Source: Phallus indusiatus (Eukaryota; Basidiomycota; Agaricomycetes; Phallales; Phallaceae). From it: a stretch of 64,000 bases of DNA. The first letter of the stretch is position 1. Every line of letters begins with the position of its first letter. The notes beneath the pieces were generated by a model, which saw only the letters and a list, made by a program, of their open reading frames with translations, made no database searches and was not told where the DNA came from. Shown in pieces: positions 10,526 through 20,904 of the stretch. A program made the position numbers and the translations under genes. Where the stretch lies: the NCBI GenBank assembly GCA_027605045.1, contig JAQFWX010000005.1, positions 1,240,001 through 1,304,000 on the forward strand, read 5' to 3'.

Positions 10526-12751
10526 CTACTCCTGGAGATCAGGAGGATGACACGTTTGGTAATGCTTCCGTCTCATGTTATCCTCCCTCTCCATCGTCCT
10601 TACACCCCAGCGACGACCGTGTGTTTTAAAGTATTCACACCGGCGCAAGTCCTCATCGGAAAGGCGGCACTGTGTTTCCACAGTCAACTGGTCGATCTTC
10701 GCCAATGCGTTCACGGCCACTCTTTGGTGTGGCAAAAGATGTCGCATTCCTGCTTCATCTTTAGCGTGCTTCCGCATATGGCGAAGAAAATTTCGCGAAG
10801 TGTCTGCGGTGAACCCCTTGCACTCCGCCGGTCCTTCATACCTGCACACGTACCTATCCCTTTTGGATCTCGGGTTATAGGTCCATATGTTTTTGTCCAG
10901 CGCAAGGTCTGTTTCGTTCCTTTTCGATCGTTTCTTCTTTGGACGAGAGGGTGGGGGATAACTGAGGGGAACGGGAATTTCATAAGTTATGTTGATAGTA
11001 TCAGCACTTGGTGCCCCCGATGTCGAAGGCACCTGGGCGATGGGAATCCTCGCATTTGCGACATTCCTTGCTGTCGATATCTTGTTGGTGGGTATCGAGT
11101 GTTGACTTTGAACACTCGAACGCATTGTGTCTTATAAAACGTCATTCTGGTTGTGCACACTTTAAAAAAATTGAGAACTTACTGTTTACAACTGCGTTTG
11201 TGTGATACGCCGCTTCAAAGCTCGGGGTTCCCAAAGAAGGCGGAACAAAACTTGGTCCTGAGGGAACCGATGCAATGGCTGTAAACACAATTCATCAGTC
11301 GAACGAATTTCTAATGATATAAGAATCACTTACAAGTGGCATTGTAAAAGTTGTCTGGGTCTGGCGGAACAGTGTTCCAGTCCAAAATTTCACTTCCCAC
11401 ATTATAGGGCGTCGTGAAAGATGGTAACGAGCCTGGAGTTCCTATAGCTGCACATTGATAATTCAGTGCCAACGTCTAGAATAGAGCAATATAAGACCAA
11501 CCATTGTACAAATTGTCATTGAATTCCGAGTCTAAGTTATAATCAATTTCGCCCTCGTTTCCCAAATCATTTGTGTTGAACTGCACTCCAGACGAATAGG
11601 CGGCGGCATGCGGAACAACGTTGGAAGGGGTGGACAAGATGTTTACAGGAGGGACATATAATTCCTCATCTGAATTCCACCATGTATTATTGTTATTCAA
11701 AGCGGTGGAACTGGTTTGAAGTTGAGTCCCAAGTTGAGTTCCACCCAGGTCATAAGCCGGAACTGGCGGAACAGGGGGAACTGGTATTGAATAAGATGCC
11801 TCTGTTGAACACGTTCAAAGATAAACATATACTAAACAAGACATAGACATACCGTAAAAAGTTTGGGAAATTGGGCGAGGGGCTGGTGAAAGTGTCGTAT
11901 TGAGGCGGGAGGTTGAAGCCACAGGTAATGCCACTAATGTGTCGAGAATTTCGAAGTCAGTATTCACAAATATAAATGACGATGTTTACTTACGAAAGTC
12001 ATTGAAAGTATTAGGAATGAGGTTATTGTTGTAGTTGTTGTGAGTATTTGTTGGATAAGAAACATCTGAGACAACAACACGTCAATAAAAATGAAATCGC
12101 GCTTGAGAATATTTTTGCGACATACTATGCAAGCTCTGATAATTATTATCATTGACCCTACGACGTTTAAAATTTGAAAACGCGTCGATCGACGCGTTAT
12201 TCAGCTCGGGTTCTTCATTTAATAGGGATCGTTTCCTTGAGAGAGATGTGCCGTTCCCGACAGACTTAGGAACAGAATGGTTTGGAGCTAAACAAAAAAA
12301 ATTGAATTTACATCGAAGAGAAATACAGCAATGACTTACGGTTGATAAAATTGGCGTTAAGAAGCGAGGGATCTAAATTTGCAAGAAAGGTGTAATCGAT
12401 CTCGGCCGGAGGCACAGCCGGTGGCGAATGTGCGGGTTGTGAAGGTATAATAGGTGGTACATAGTTGCTCGAAGATGTCGCGTATGATGTCCGTGGAGTC
12501 GAGTAAGATGGCTGGGAATTTCCTGAGATGGGGAAGGAGTTCGACAATGACGATCTATCCAAGTGCCATGGTAAGCCTTGGACACTACCGAAGGACGATG
12601 CCGTAGACTGAACCTGTTGAGGATGTATAGGACGAGAAGAAGGCTCAGCATTTTGAGGAAGTTGAGCGTCGAAATACTTCTGGAATTCGTCATATTGAGG
12701 GGGAACGTTGAAAAGACTATGCTCATCGTTGTTGATGAATGAATAAGACAT
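10526..12751 (-). CDS. Putative zinc-finger transcription regulator
   Basis: Reverse-strand multi-exon gene. Exon 1 (12340-12751) starts MSYSFINNDEHSLFNVP and is rich in Ser, Pro, Tyr and Gln, like an activation region. Exon 2 follows in phase and ends with a basic patch FKRRRV beside R/K-rich RKRS, a likely nuclear-localisation signal. Small exons rich in Asn, Thr and Pro lie between about 11,140 and 12,130. The last exon (10526 to about 11,125) contains PPPSRPKKKRSKRNE, then an atypical C2H2-like finger: C-x7-C-x13-H-x3-H (RYVCRYEGPAECKGF...FLRHMRKHAKDE), and the ending TCHPPDLQE. C2H2-like proteins of this kind occur in agaricomycete genomes, but I cannot name the gene. The start is placed at 12751, not at the in-frame ATG at 12859, because a TATAAAA box lies between them. 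Confidence 0.7.
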
Positions 12752-13880
12752 CGCGGGAGATGGGGGTGGTGAGTAAACGTTGATAGATGAACGCGGTAAA
12801 GAAGATATTCTTAATGTAAACTGAACAAGAAACGTGTGGGGGGTTTTATATGCGCCCAACGGCGATGCATAAACCGAGATATATGTCCGCGTAATGCTGC
12901 CGTCGTTAAGCGAAACCCAGGAGAGGACAAGACCGCATACAAGTCACCCTAAAAAATTGCAATATTGACCACAAACCAGAGATCGCTCAAAGGGAGATCT
13001 CTACATGACGTCGACGCGTTTGAGGCCCATCATGTCGAAGGCCAATCCATCAAGTTTTCGATCAACAAGGCCTCACTCGTGTTTGCAGGGTGAAGGTCTA
13101 AGCGATACAAGAAATACTTTAAAAGGGAAAAATTGAAAGAAACACATGTCAGTATGTGAGCCTTGTTTGTCCACGCACCTAGACTCTTGTTCCTGGTTTT
13201 TCTCATAGTTTTGAATTTTGCCGGTCCTTGTTTACCTCCCCGCGTGTGAAAGTAATATGTTGTCTTTAAAAATAAGCATTTCTAAATGTTGTTTTGTCCA
13301 TCAAAGAAGGGACTCTTGTCTAATTGGGGGACTGAACGGCGGACAGAAGAACAGTGGTCAGTTTACTTACGATCTGAGAGTTCGATTCATGCCCTTGGCG
13401 ATGCGGGCTTTATGACCAATACTATCCATAGCTCACGCGTGTGGTTTATAAACTGTTTATACTGCCTCGCGACCTCGTTATTTACAAGCCGGGGAGTAAG
13501 TTAGTTCTATAATCTACAAGAGCATAAGTATACAGTCTAGAGACACGTTAGAACTTACACTACTCTATGCGTCACTCAACACGCATCCGCCACACACAAA
13601 AAATAGCTGATTAGCTCGAAATACTGAGGAGGTGTTGAGTACACCGGAGAAGAGAAGAGGAACGATGCGAAACTGCGCTGTCCGGAAACCGTCTTTCCAG
13701 TCGAGTTTATATGCTTTTCTGAAACTTTCAATTGTAAACCGCATAAAGCAATCAGCTTACATCTCGGGAACACAGTCGATTATTGTTTACTTGACGAGGA
13801 TGGCCTCTCCGGCCTCTTTAGCCCGGAGCGACTCTCGAACAATTGGATACGACTTGGATAAAGACAGTTGTCTTTTTATT
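12752..13880. other. Intergenic spacer left of the repeat island
   Basis: Beyond the zinc-finger promoter I find no gene. Short open frames at 13218-13504 and 13576-13970 on either strand lack family resemblance, splice structure and biased composition. Several ACGCGT hexamers occur (near 13015 and 13432), but with no gene to attach them to. Confidence 0.4.
12844..12850 (-). promoter_or_regulatory. TATA box of the zinc-finger gene
   Basis: TATAAAA on the reverse strand, about 93 bases upstream of the chosen ATG at 12751. The upstream in-frame ATG at 12859 would lie before this box and so outside the transcript. Confidence 0.6.
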
Positions 13881-14939
13881 TTAGGTATACGTCCACTGAA
13901 CAATCTTTTTGTTTATTTTCCTGTGTTTTACGACAATGAAATTATCTGGAGCAGAGATGGTCTAGGATAATCGAATCACAATTAAAAGGCGCGTTTTATG
14001 AGGAACAAGAAATCAAGCACCAGACAAAAATAACAACAACGATTACGTTTGCGCTTTTATATCCCTCAAACGTTCTAGTTCGACCGGCTGCGCGTTGTCC
14101 GGTAGAAGGCTATCAAGTTGACTGCTCGACAGATAGTAACCCCTACCAGCGTGCGCCATGGAGTAAGAGAAATCTTGTCGAGTACGTTTCTAGCATTATC
14201 TTGAAAGACAACATCCGTCAGGGCAGGGCGTAAGTGACCGCGTCGTCTTCTTCTGCGCTTGGATAACTTGAAGTGACCCGATGATGGTGGGTTTATCCGA
14301 ACTATGGCACAGTTAACCGTATTAGATCTGAGTTTACGTCGTCTTTACGTCGTTGTCGACCCCCGCGATTATGCAATGGAAATTAACACTATTTTCGTGA
14401 AATATAATGGCGCGGAGTCATCTTCGTCTTTTTGTCAGACTGAAGTTGTGTTTTCCATCCCGGCCCTCTGGCGCGTTGGCGGGTTCTCTCCGCGACGGAA
14501 ACTTGCGACGAGAACAGAAAACCAATACCGGTCGGGTTATACAGCACGCTTTTACATAGCCAACGCTGGTATGTTTCTGGATTTCCAAATAGTACCTTTC
14601 AATAGCCCAGGTGCAAACCTTTGCTTTGCATGAAAAACTCGGGCCTGATAGCCTTTGCATGTTTCGGAACTTCAAATTTATCTTGAGCGGCTACTACTTT
14701 ATCTTTCAATCAGTAACGGCTTTCATCAACACAAAAACTCAAAGGATCTCTATCTATTTTATCGTACGCACGGGTTTTAAGAAAGGATTTCGATCGAATT
14801 CACACTTTGATACGATGAAAAAGGTTATATTTATTGTATTACAAGAAAGCACCGCTTATGAGTCATTTCACGTTCCTAGGTTTGACAGACAGTATTGCAT
14901 TAAGGAAACTGCAGCGGGCTTGTCATCATGAGCCGTCGC

Positions 14940-15299
14940 TCATTTATCGTTCGTTTGCTCCAGAGCAATTTCATCGGGGCTGCCCCAGGCCAGAACTGCC
15001 TACAGTGATTTAGAGAGTCGGGAAATTCGTGACTTGGAGATGCATACCTGTCTTCGGTTATATTCACTCCACTCTTTTTCTATCTCCTCTAATTCTTGAG
15101 GAGTGTAATTGAATGGGGGGTATATTTCCCATTCCTAGAGGTGGTCAAGATGTTGAAACGATGACTACACGCTTGCGTAAGGACGTACTGGTTTCTCCTC
15201 CGGCTCAAAGTAGTTCTCTATTAAACCGGAGAACGCGTTTTGAAACGCGTCTTTGTTCTGATTGTTTTCGGTTCTTTCGACTTTGGTAGCGGAAGCCAT
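14940..15299 (-). CDS. Small protein of unknown tandem family, copy A (85 aa)
   Basis: I do not recognise this family. The three-exon structure is exon 1 15189-15299, exon 2 15048-15134 and exon 3 14940-14999, with introns of 54 and 48 bases, all phase 0, GT..AG. Exon 1 encodes MASATKVERTENNQNKDAFQ and continues to a conserved AFSGLIENYF. Exon 2 encodes EWEIYPPFNYTPQELEEIEK then EWSEYNRRQ. Exon 3 encodes AVLAWGSPDEIALEQTNDK. The product is acidic, cysteine-free, without signal peptide or membrane span, and probably two amphipathic helices. A TATA box lies 71 bases upstream of the ATG and an AATAAATATAACC signal lies downstream near 14830. Two paralogues with the same exon plan follow at 16.7-17.1 and 18.4-18.7 kb, which is the main evidence that it is real. 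Confidence 0.72.
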
Positions 15300-15369
15300 C
15301 AGATACACAAGTAATAGGGAGTTGTGATGTGGGTAGTTTTTGAATGCCGTAGCTCCTGTATGAGGGGCC

Positions 15370-15377
15370 CTTATATA
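15370..15377 (-). promoter_or_regulatory. TATA box of copy A
   Basis: TATATAAG within the conserved block GCATGAATATATAAGGGCC, repeated at the same distance in copies B and C. Confidence 0.7.
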
Positions 15378-16736
15378 TTCATGCAATGTTGTCCTTAACC
15401 GTTGGATGTCCAGTTATTGGAAGCTAGGCTTGGACTTGACCCTGGACTGGAATATGGTCAATAACATACGAGTATTTGTCCCACTGTCTCACAAAAGGAC
15501 TAGCAATTAGAAGCAGTACGCAATTGACTAGCCAGCGATAAAGCTTTACGGGGACCTGTCATATGAGCCAAAGTGACTCGAACAACTTAGACTTGGTTGT
15601 TTATTACTTTTTTCTATATGTTCAGTTTTGCCTGTGATTTAAGACGATGAAGCAGCAATAAAACAATCTAAAGCAGAGATGGTTTGATCACATTTCATAG
15701 GAGAAAACGCGTCCCATGTGAAACAACAAACCAAGCACCAGAAACCGAAAAAAAAGGCAACACTTGCGTTATTGTTCAGACGTTCTAGTTTGATCTGCTG
15801 CGTTTCTAGTGGAAAGCCACCGTGTCGACTGTCCAGCAGATTCTGATGACCCTATCAGAGTGAACTACCGGAAATCCTGTCGAATGCAGTTTCAAATAAT
15901 ATTCGAAAAGCTTGGTTGATTATCCGGATTGATCATGTGGATGAAAAACTACGCCATGATATCAACTTGCACTTGGTGTCTGGGTTTACGTCGTCTTTAT
16001 GTCGTTGTCGAACTTCGCGATATCATACGAGGACAATTAGTGATGTGAAGGGGCACGGTATCCGTAGTGTCCGGAGCCGAGTCGTCTTTCTTCGTGTCCA
16101 GTAAGGCATTAAAGTGATGTTTTCCGTCGAGTATATCATCCACCGGATGTTTCCATCTGTAGTAAAACCTGTACTTCAAGGAGAACAGAAAGCCTTTGAA
16201 TCCTCAGATTAGTACAGCACGCTTTAGAATAGCCGTTGCTGGTGGTGTCGTAGTTTGAAAAACATGACATGTTTTTGAAATTTAAAAAAGCACCCTTCGA
16301 TACCACACATGCATGAAAGACCTGATACATAGGCTGGTAGAGCTGGTAGCATGCTTCGGGAATCGGGATTTTAAATGATGGTCAGCTCGAGCGGCTACCT
16401 TATCTTTTGATCACTAACCACTTTCATCAATACTACACACTCAAGAAGCATCTTAATTACGGTACGAGAGGCTTCGATCGGCCTTGATATAATAAAAATC
16501 TATATCCTAATTTCTGTACAGAAACGCCAATCAAAGCTTAACGTCGCCGAGGTTGGTGGAAGATGGCCGCAAGTAAGGACGTTACAATCTAGAAAACCAC
16601 CCTTTCATATACAAGGTTCCAAGGAAGGATTCCAATCAACAAATCCACACTTTGATATGTGCAAAAGGTTATATTTATACTACGAGAAAGTATTGGATCG
16701 AAAACAACAGCGAGATTGTCAATCATGAGCCGTCGC

Positions 16737-17082
16737 TCATTTATCATCCGTTTGCTCCAGAGCAACCTCATCGGGGTTGCCCCATGCCAGAACTGCCTAC
16801 AATGGTTCAACGGCAAGTCAGGACATTCATGACCTGAAGATGTCTTCGATTGTATTCGCTCCATTCTTTTTCGATGTTTTCTAACTCCTCAGGAGTGTAG
16901 TTGAATCCGGGATAAAACGAAACTACCTAAAGGTAGTCAAGATGGTGAAACGATCATTATAAATTTGCGTAAGAACGTACTGGCTTTCCGAAGTAATTTT
17001 CTACCAGGTCAGAAAACGCGTCTTGGAACGCGTCTTTACTTTGATCGTTTGCGGTATGGGTTTTGGTGCTAGTGGAAGCCAT
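16737..17082 (-). CDS. Small protein of unknown tandem family, copy B (84 aa, altered splice donor)
   Basis: Same family and exon plan as copy A: exon 1 16981-17082 (MASTSTKTHTANDQSKDAFQ...), exon 2 16834-16926 (VVSFYPGFNYTPEELENIEK EWSEYNRR), exon 3 16737-16796 (AVLAWGNPDEVALEQTDDK). Copies A and C have CAG|GTATGC at the exon 2 donor. Here about eight bases including that donor are missing. The only nearby replacement is CAG|GTCATG, which adds His-Leu, keeps phase 0 and leaves a 37-base intron. That is shorter than other introns here, so splicing may be weak and the copy could be on its way to a pseudogene. The reading frame is otherwise intact and the TATA box is kept. Confidence 0.62.
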
Positions 17083-17151
17083 CAGATGCACAAGTAATAG
17101 GGGTTGTGAGGTAGTTAGTTTTTGAATGCCGTAGCTTCTGTATGAGCGGCC

Positions 17152-17159
17152 CTTATATA
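17152..17159 (-). promoter_or_regulatory. TATA box of copy B
   Basis: TATATAAG in the same GAATATATAAGGGCC context, about 70 bases before the ATG at 17082. Confidence 0.7.
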
Positions 17160-18382
17160 TTCATGCAATGCTGTCCTTGCCGTTCGATGTGAAGATAGAC
17201 CTGGACTTGGGTTTGGACTCGAACATGGTCAATGACATATGTGTGCCACTGATTCCACAAAAAGGACTAGCAACTAGAAGCGGTACCTGTTGACGCGATG
17301 GACTAGCCAGCAATAAAGCTTTACGGGGACCTGTCACGTAGGCCGGAGTGTGCCGAACAACTTATTGTTCAGATCTGCTACGTTTTCAGTGGAAGGTCAC
17401 CATGTCGACTGTCCAGCGGATTTTGATGGTCCTACCAAAGTGAACTAACGGAAATCTTGTCGAATGCAGTTTCATATGGTAACAATTCGAAAGGCTTGGT
17501 TGATTATCCGGATGGAAAGCTAACGCCGTGAGATGTATTTAAGCTGTGACATCGTCTTGCCTTGGGGTCGTAATAAAACTGAGTTTACGTCCTCTTTATG
17601 TCGTTTTCGAACCTCGCGATATCATGCTAGTGATGTGAAGAGCGCGCCGTAGTGTCCAGAACCGAGTCGTCTTTCTTCGTGTCCAGTAAGGCATGAAAGT
17701 GATGTTTTCCATTGAGTATACCATTCCCCGAATGTTTCCATCTGCAAAAACCTGAACTTGAACGAGAACAGAAAGCCTTTGAATCCTCGGATTAGTACAG
17801 CACGCTTTAGAATAGCCGTTGCTAATAGTGTCCCAACTTGACAGACGTGGCATGTTTTGGAAATCTCAAAAAGCAACCTTCGATACCACGCATGCAAATT
17901 CTGAAATCGCATAAAAGGCCTGATGCATAGCCTGATAGTATGCTGTGTCGAGAATCGGGATTTTAAATGATGATTGTCACGAGCGCTGGACTACTTTTTT
18001 ATCTTTCGATCAGTAACCACTTTCATCAACACTACACACTCAAGAAGGATCTTAATCTATATTACCATATGGTACGAGAGACTTCGATCGGCCTTAATAT
18101 AATAAAAATCTATAACCCAACCTCTGTATAGGAATGTCAATGAAAGCTGAACGTCGCCGGAAGATGGCGGCCGCAAGTAAGGATGCTGCAATCTTTAACC
18201 ACACTTTCATATACAGGTTTCAAGGAAGGATTTCAGCCAAATTCACATTTTGATATGGTGAAAAAGGTTATATTTATTATACTACAAGAGGGCATCACTT
18301 ATAAGTCAAACTACGTGTATAGGTTTGACAGAAAGTATTGGTTTGATGAACTACAATGGGCTTGCTGATCATGAGCCGCTGT

Positions 18383-18748
18383 TCATTTATCTTTCGTTTG
18401 CTCCAGAGCAGCAATTTCATCGGGGCTGCCCCAGGCCAGAACTGCCTACAGTGATTTAGAAAGTTGGGAAATTCGTGATTTGGAGATGCATACCTGTCTT
18501 CGGTTGTACTCGCTCCATTCCTTCCCGATGTTTTCTAATTCTTCGGGCGTGTAATTGGTTTGGGGATAAAAGGAGCATACCTAGAGGTGATCAGGATGGT
18601 GAAACGATGACTATACATTTACGCAGGAACGTACTGGCTTTCCAAAATAATTATCCACCAGTTCCGAAAACGCCTCTTGAAATGCATCTTTGTTTTCGTC
18701 GTTTTCGTTGGTCGCGCTTTGGGTTGTAGTGCTAGTAACGGAAGCCAT
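18383..18748 (-). CDS. Small protein of unknown tandem family, copy C (87 aa)
   Basis: Exon 1 18635-18748 (MASVTSTTTQSATNENDENK then DAFQEAFSELVDNYFGKP), exon 2 18494-18580 (VCSFYPQTNYTPEELENIGK then EWSEYNRRQ), exon 3 18383-18445 (AVLAWGSPDEIAALEQTKDK). Introns are 54 and 48 bases, phase 0. Sizes and donor sequences are identical to copy A, including GTATGCATCTCCAA at intron 2. It has one Cys, one extra Ala in exon 3 and four to five extra residues in the Ser/Thr-rich N-terminus. Substitutions between copies are mostly conservative and indels in exons are multiples of three, which suggests selection on the protein. Confidence 0.72.
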
Positions 18749-18815
18749 CGGATACGAAGGTAATGCGGTAGTGAGGTGGTTAGTTGTTGAATGCCATAGC
18801 TCCTGTATGGGGCCC

Positions 18816-18823
18816 TTTATATA
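18816..18823 (-). promoter_or_regulatory. TATA box of copy C
   Basis: TATATAAA in the conserved GCATGAATATATAAAGGGCC block, 68 bases before the ATG at 18748. Confidence 0.68.
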
Positions 18824-19219
18824 TTCATGCAATTTTGTCCATAACCGTTCATTGTCCTCGTGAGCTATCGGACGATAGACTTCAGCTTGGACTCAAGACT
18901 CGAACCTGGACTCGAATATGGTCAATGACATACGAGTATCTGTGCTTCAATTTGTCCATTAATCGTGGTCCCATGGAAGGATTACGAGCGACTAGAAACG
19001 ATATTTGTTTGGTACGCTATCGCCTTTGTTGACACGCACGGCAGGATATTCGCTTCATCCTCATGCTGGCTTCATCATTGGCCTATACGTAAGGCAAATC
19101 CTGGTCTCAAAGTGCAAAGTGCAACTACATGATAATACATATATAATAGTGCAAAGTGTTTATAATGAGATATATATATGTGACATGATACAAACAAAAT
19201 GAATATTTAAATAACCAAC

Positions 19220-20864
19220 TTAGCTTCGGACTAACCAACCAACATCCAAACCACCCATGATTCGACGACCTTGTGGGTAGGCAGCGTTGCTCTCTTTTAG
19301 TAAACCTGCAATTCGTCTGCAGATGTCCATAGGGTATACCAATTGTTCACTTTGAGAAAATCCTGGATACTTCTCAACCGTACTACATCAAAAACGATAA
19401 ATAATCAACATGTTGAATCTTGTGCGATGTATGTGCAATACAAACCTCTTGATGGTCGGGGACACAGAAGGTCCAAGAATCTTGAAATGCACTTTGGCGG
19501 CCGATACCGATGCTGTGCGAGATAAAAACTTATATGAAGATGCTGAGTAGGAGATCCGCATATGTGGTTTGAACACCCATATCAAGATCCTCGGTTTTTC
19601 TTCTTCTTCGTCCGACAACACGAATCTATATGTGGCGTGTGCTTGAACGAATTCATCGATGTCTTGCAAGATGAACGCAGATAACGGTATTTTTAGTGGG
19701 CTACGCAGGAAGTTAAGAACGTGTTGGTTTAAAAGAAGTACGTCAGTGACTTACTCTGACGAAGGGCTGACAGGCCGTATTGAATATTTGGCTAATCGAT
19801 ATGTTATCGATTTCTCGCCTTGAGAAGTTGTACGCTGAATGCATCGACCGACTATCGCTCCACAAATACATTTTGTTGCTTGCCAGTCTTCTCGCTGATC
19901 CGGCTGTATAAACAATGTCAGCGAGAATTCAAACACCAGAGCTTTTTTGGAAGACGAGACATGTTCTCTCATTGGTAGCTCTCATAGCATACTCAACAAT
20001 GAGAGTTGTTTAACGAGAGTAGGGGATTCCTCAATCTTGGGCAGTGTGTATCGACCCAAAGCTCATAAGCCTGCGAGCCCTCATATGCAGCCGGGAAAAA
20101 CAAAACCACAACCCTTGAACCAATTTTGGCTTTGGGGAAGGGCTTCATCCTTCCAGACGTACAAATGAAAAGCTCACCACTGGTGGGTGATAACCAGCGA
20201 GGGCCTTCTTCTAGCCCAGTATCTCTAATAAGAAGAGACTTACCATTGAAGCTTCAATGCTCCGAATATTACTAGGTACAGTAGAGCCTGATTCGAATAA
20301 AATATAGCTGCCTCCGACAAGGGCTTGACCCGGTGAAGGCCAGAGACCATTGGCATATAAAGATACACGATCCGCCATTTTTTGATCAGAATGGCACATC
20401 CACGCTTCGAGCAACTCAGCCCAATGCTGAGACGGTAAATCATTGTACCGCGAAATTGTGGATCCTTGTATGAGCGGTAACGAACAGGATGCACATATGA
20501 AGGTAGTAGGATTCAAATCTTTGAGCTGAGTAGCGTCCAGTAAGCCTCCTTCTAGATCGTCGTCGGCGTAATACGATGTAGATCCGTTGGTTAGAGACGA
20601 TGTGGCGGGACATTCCAGTTTTGTTTCAAAGTGACCGCTCTGTACACGGACATCCTGCTTGCCTAGTTTTACCTTTGCTGGTAACGCCAGTGGAGCCGAC
20701 ATCCGCGTTCCACATTTGATGATGAGCCGGTCGCCAGGGAAAACTTCGGCCTCAACGTTCGCACCTGCTTCTGTACAGTTGACATCCAAAAAAACGGCCA
20801 CGCTTCCCAAGGTGTCGTGGTGTTCGGCGACATATTGAACATCCAGTCCCGCTGAGGTTTCCAT
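19220..20864 (-). CDS. HECT-like E2-binding ubiquitin ligase (UBE3D type)
   Basis: UBE3D-family E3 (HECT_2 domain), which binds an E2 and catalyses ubiquitin transfer. The exons read are 20244-20864, 19755-19903, 19446-19700 and 19220-19382, giving about 395 aa with consistent phases. Family landmarks in order: CASCSLPLI, then the YNDLPSQHWAELLEAWMCHS region, GQALVGGSYILFE, the second Cys motif KCICGAIVGRC, PLKIPLSAFILQDIDEFVQA followed by HATYRFVLSDEEEE, and the C-terminus GGLDVGWLVRS. The intron at 19904-20243 is unusually long (340 bases) for this genome. An optional 33-base exon inside it (KKALAGYHPPV) has splice sites in phase but would need a 33-base intron. The ATG at 20864 lies only 40 bases from the stop of the next upstream reading frame, and splicing could join the two (see findings). 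Confidence 0.85.
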
Positions 20865-20904
20865 TAGAGGAAGATGCAAAAAAAAGACAGGAGAGAAAAA
20901 AAGA

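Larger units (their letters stand above)
13900..15540. repeat. Direct repeat unit 1 (diverged), carries small gene copy A
   Basis: First of three head-to-tail units; the borders are approximate. Shared landmarks are the blocks GGAGCAGAGATGGT/AAGCAGAGATGGT (13951; 15673), GAGTTTACGTCGTCTTTACG (14331; compare 15987 and 17581), a polyadenylation-like GGTTATATTTATT block (14823; 16666; 18265), the small gene, and a promoter with CTTATATATTCATGCAATG. Identity is patchy in the non-coding parts and high around gene and promoter. No terminal inverted repeats, target-site duplication or transposase is visible, so this looks like segmental duplication. Confidence 0.75.
15541..17360. repeat. Direct repeat unit 2, carries small gene copy B
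   Basis: Second unit. It contains a block (15,990-16,330) closely matching 17,590-17,930 of unit 3, for example GTCGTCTTTCTTCGTGTCCA at 16080 and 17670. On the reverse strand this block shows partial open frames broken differently in each unit, so it may be a decayed second gene, a UTR or a regulatory segment. Beyond the gene copy and this block I see nothing coding. Confidence 0.72.
17361..19000. repeat. Direct repeat unit 3, carries small gene copy C
   Basis: Third unit. Relative to unit 2 its left end has lost roughly 180-190 bases: AACAACTTA joins directly to TTGTTCAG at 17,356, whereas in unit 2 these are separated (15,590 to about 15,775). The unit ends in promoter-upstream sequence near 19,000. 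The window then leaves the repeat and meets the 3' end of the UBE3D-type gene at 19,220. Confidence 0.7.

Noticed and set aside
12752..12859. Longer N-terminus for the zinc-finger gene from the ATG at 12859
   Set aside because: A TATAAAA box lies at 12844-12850, so that ATG is likely upstream of transcription.
13900..19000. Transposon or MITE explanation for the repeats
   Set aside because: No terminal inverted repeats, target-site duplications or transposase frames seen; units carry intact spliced genes with promoters.
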